Positions 6,484-7,177 of a DNA stretch of 7,177 nucleotides are shown one piece after another. The DNA is from a bacterium (GTDB lineage Bacteria > Patescibacteriota > Minisyncoccia > Portnoybacterales > JAGGTM01). The position numbers were made by a program, and so were the translations under genes. The stretch's first letter is position 1, and every line of letters starts with the position of its first letter. The stretch spans positions 1-7,177 of the forward strand of contig JAGGTM010000082.1 in the NCBI GenBank assembly GCA_021163745.1. The letters run 5' to 3'. The notes beneath the pieces were generated by a model. It did not search any database, had not been told where the DNA came from, and was given only the letters and a program-made list of their open reading frames with translations.

Positions 6484-6489
6484 TAAAAT
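6484..6489 (+). promoter_or_regulatory. Possible -10 box for the synthetase gene
   Basis: TAAAAT (5 of 6 matches to TATAAT) lies 6 bases before the ATG at 6496, with another TAAAAT at 6478-6483. No convincing -35 is seen. If used, the mRNA would be leaderless like the kinase's. In such AT-rich DNA a chance match is quite possible. Confidence 0.25.
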
Positions 6490-6495
6490 AAATTT

Positions 6496-7177
6496 ATGGA
6501 AAGAATACTTTCTAATCAATGCAAAGATTACATAAATAAAAAGGTTGTTCTTTTTGGGTATGTGCATAATATAAGAAAATTAGGAGGATTGGTTTTTATT
6601 ATTTTGAGAGATAAAAGTGGAATAGTTCAGACCATTATAGAGAAACCCGACGAAGTAATTTCCTCTTTAGGTTTAGAGTCGGTAGTTAAAATTTCAGGCA
6701 GAGTAAGAGAAGAAAAAAGAGCTCCGAACGGCATAGAAGTAGAGATAGAGAAGTTGGAGCCAATTGTTTTAGTAAAGGAGCAAATTCCTATTGAAATAAA
6801 TAAACCAATAGAGTATTCTAAAGTCGGTTTAGATAAAATTTTATCTTATCGGTCTGTTACATTGAGAAACTTACAGATAAGAGCGATATTTAAAATACAG
6901 GCAGGGTTGGCAGAGGCATTTAGAAAATTTTTGAATTCAGAAGGTTTTACAGAAGTTTTTACTCCAAAAATTGTAAAAACTGCTACTGAAGGTGGAGCAG
7001 AACTTTTTCCGGTCAGATATTTTGAAAAAAGGGCATATTTAGCTCAAAGTCCCCAGTTTTATAAGCAGATTATGGTAGGAGTATTTGAAAAAGTATTTGA
7101 AGTAGGATATGTCTTTAGGGCAGAGAAACATGAAACCAAAAGACATTTGAACGAATACGTATCTTTAGATGTAGAGG
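6496..7177 (+). CDS. aspS: Aspartyl-tRNA synthetase, archaeal/non-discriminating type, 3' end outside window
   Basis: The first 227 residues of a class II synthetase that charges tRNA with aspartate; the family is usually about 430 residues, so about half is missing. Residues 1-95 are the OB-fold anticodon-binding domain (GYVHNIRKLGG, then FIILRDKSGIVQ). The catalytic domain follows: FTEVFTPKIVKTATEGGAELFPVRYF (about 150-176, split here for reading as FTEVFTPKIV and TATEGGAELFPV), YLAQSPQFYKQ (about 181-191), and motif 2 FRAE (Arg208, Glu210) with the HETKRHLNEY loop. QSPQ and TEGGAELF favour AspRS of the archaeal type over AsnRS or the long bacterial AspRS. His24 and Pro77 match residues linked to accepting tRNA-Asn as well as tRNA-Asp, implying a GatCAB amidotransferase elsewhere. 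ATG 6496 is the first start after an in-frame TAA at 6484. No Shine-Dalgarno lies at normal distance; GGGAG at 6470-6474 is 21 bases away. Confidence 0.9.
   Translation, partial: MERILSNQCKDYINKKVVLFGYVHNIRKLGGLVFIILRDKSGIVQTIIEKPDEVISSLGLESVVKISGRVREEKRAPNGIEVEIEKLEPIVLVKEQIPIEINKPIEYSKVGLDKILSYRSVTLRNLQIRAIFKIQAGLAEAFRKFLNSEGFTEVFTPKIVKTATEGGAELFPVRYFEKRAYLAQSPQFYKQIMVGVFEKVFEVGYVFRAEKHETKRHLNEYVSLDVE

Noticed and set aside
6453..6491. Short frame GTG...TAA reading VEDIDEGVVKLK, which looks like a protein tail.
   Set aside because: An in-frame TAG lies just upstream (6447-6449) and nothing recognisable continues; too short to support a pseudogene.
1..7177. CRISPR array, insertion sequence, phage or toxin-antitoxin module.
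   Set aside because: No spaced direct repeats, transposase, integrase or paired small genes are visible anywhere in the window.

Overview
This AT-rich window (roughly one third G+C by eye) comes from a bacterium. AGA/AGG arginine and TTA/TTG leucine codons dominate most genes. All five recognisable genes lie on the + strand. The RND exporter with a secreted LolA-like partner suggests a cell with an outer membrane. The archaeal-type aspartyl-tRNA synthetase, the HQLRTPL-type histidine kinase and the acyl-ACP-reductase-like enzyme together suggest an uncultivated candidate phylum, perhaps Omnitrophota-like. That placement is a guess and no marker here proves it.

Layout. Positions 1-1866 hold the 3' part of an RND/MMPL-family exporter, followed 15 bases later by a LolA-like periplasmic protein (1882-2691). 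The two form a transport operon closed by a strong intrinsic terminator. A 263-base intergenic stretch follows, with a second terminator-like hairpin, an inverted repeat over a -35 box, and a sigma-70 type promoter. These lead into a 360-residue protein resembling cyanobacterial long-chain acyl-ACP reductase (2955-4037). That gene is a self-contained unit: own promoter, strong Shine-Dalgarno sequence, its own terminator overlapping its stop codon, and codon use unlike its neighbours.

Next is a 759-residue membrane histidine kinase (4102-6381) driven by an extended -10 promoter so close to the ATG that the mRNA should be leaderless or nearly so. After a 114-base gap with a long stem-loop comes the 5' part of an archaeal/non-discriminating-type aspartyl-tRNA synthetase (6496 to the window end).

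How they fit. The exporter and LolA-like protein probably move a lipid or other hydrophobic compound across the envelope. The reductase probably makes a fatty aldehyde or related product. The kinase is an orphan here, since no response regulator is visible. The synthetase is housekeeping. Apart from the first pair I see no evidence that the genes form one pathway. I did not find a clearly new multi-gene system. The most notable items are the reductase outside its usual cyanobacterial setting, the leaderless kinase promoter, and the unexplained stem-loop before the synthetase.
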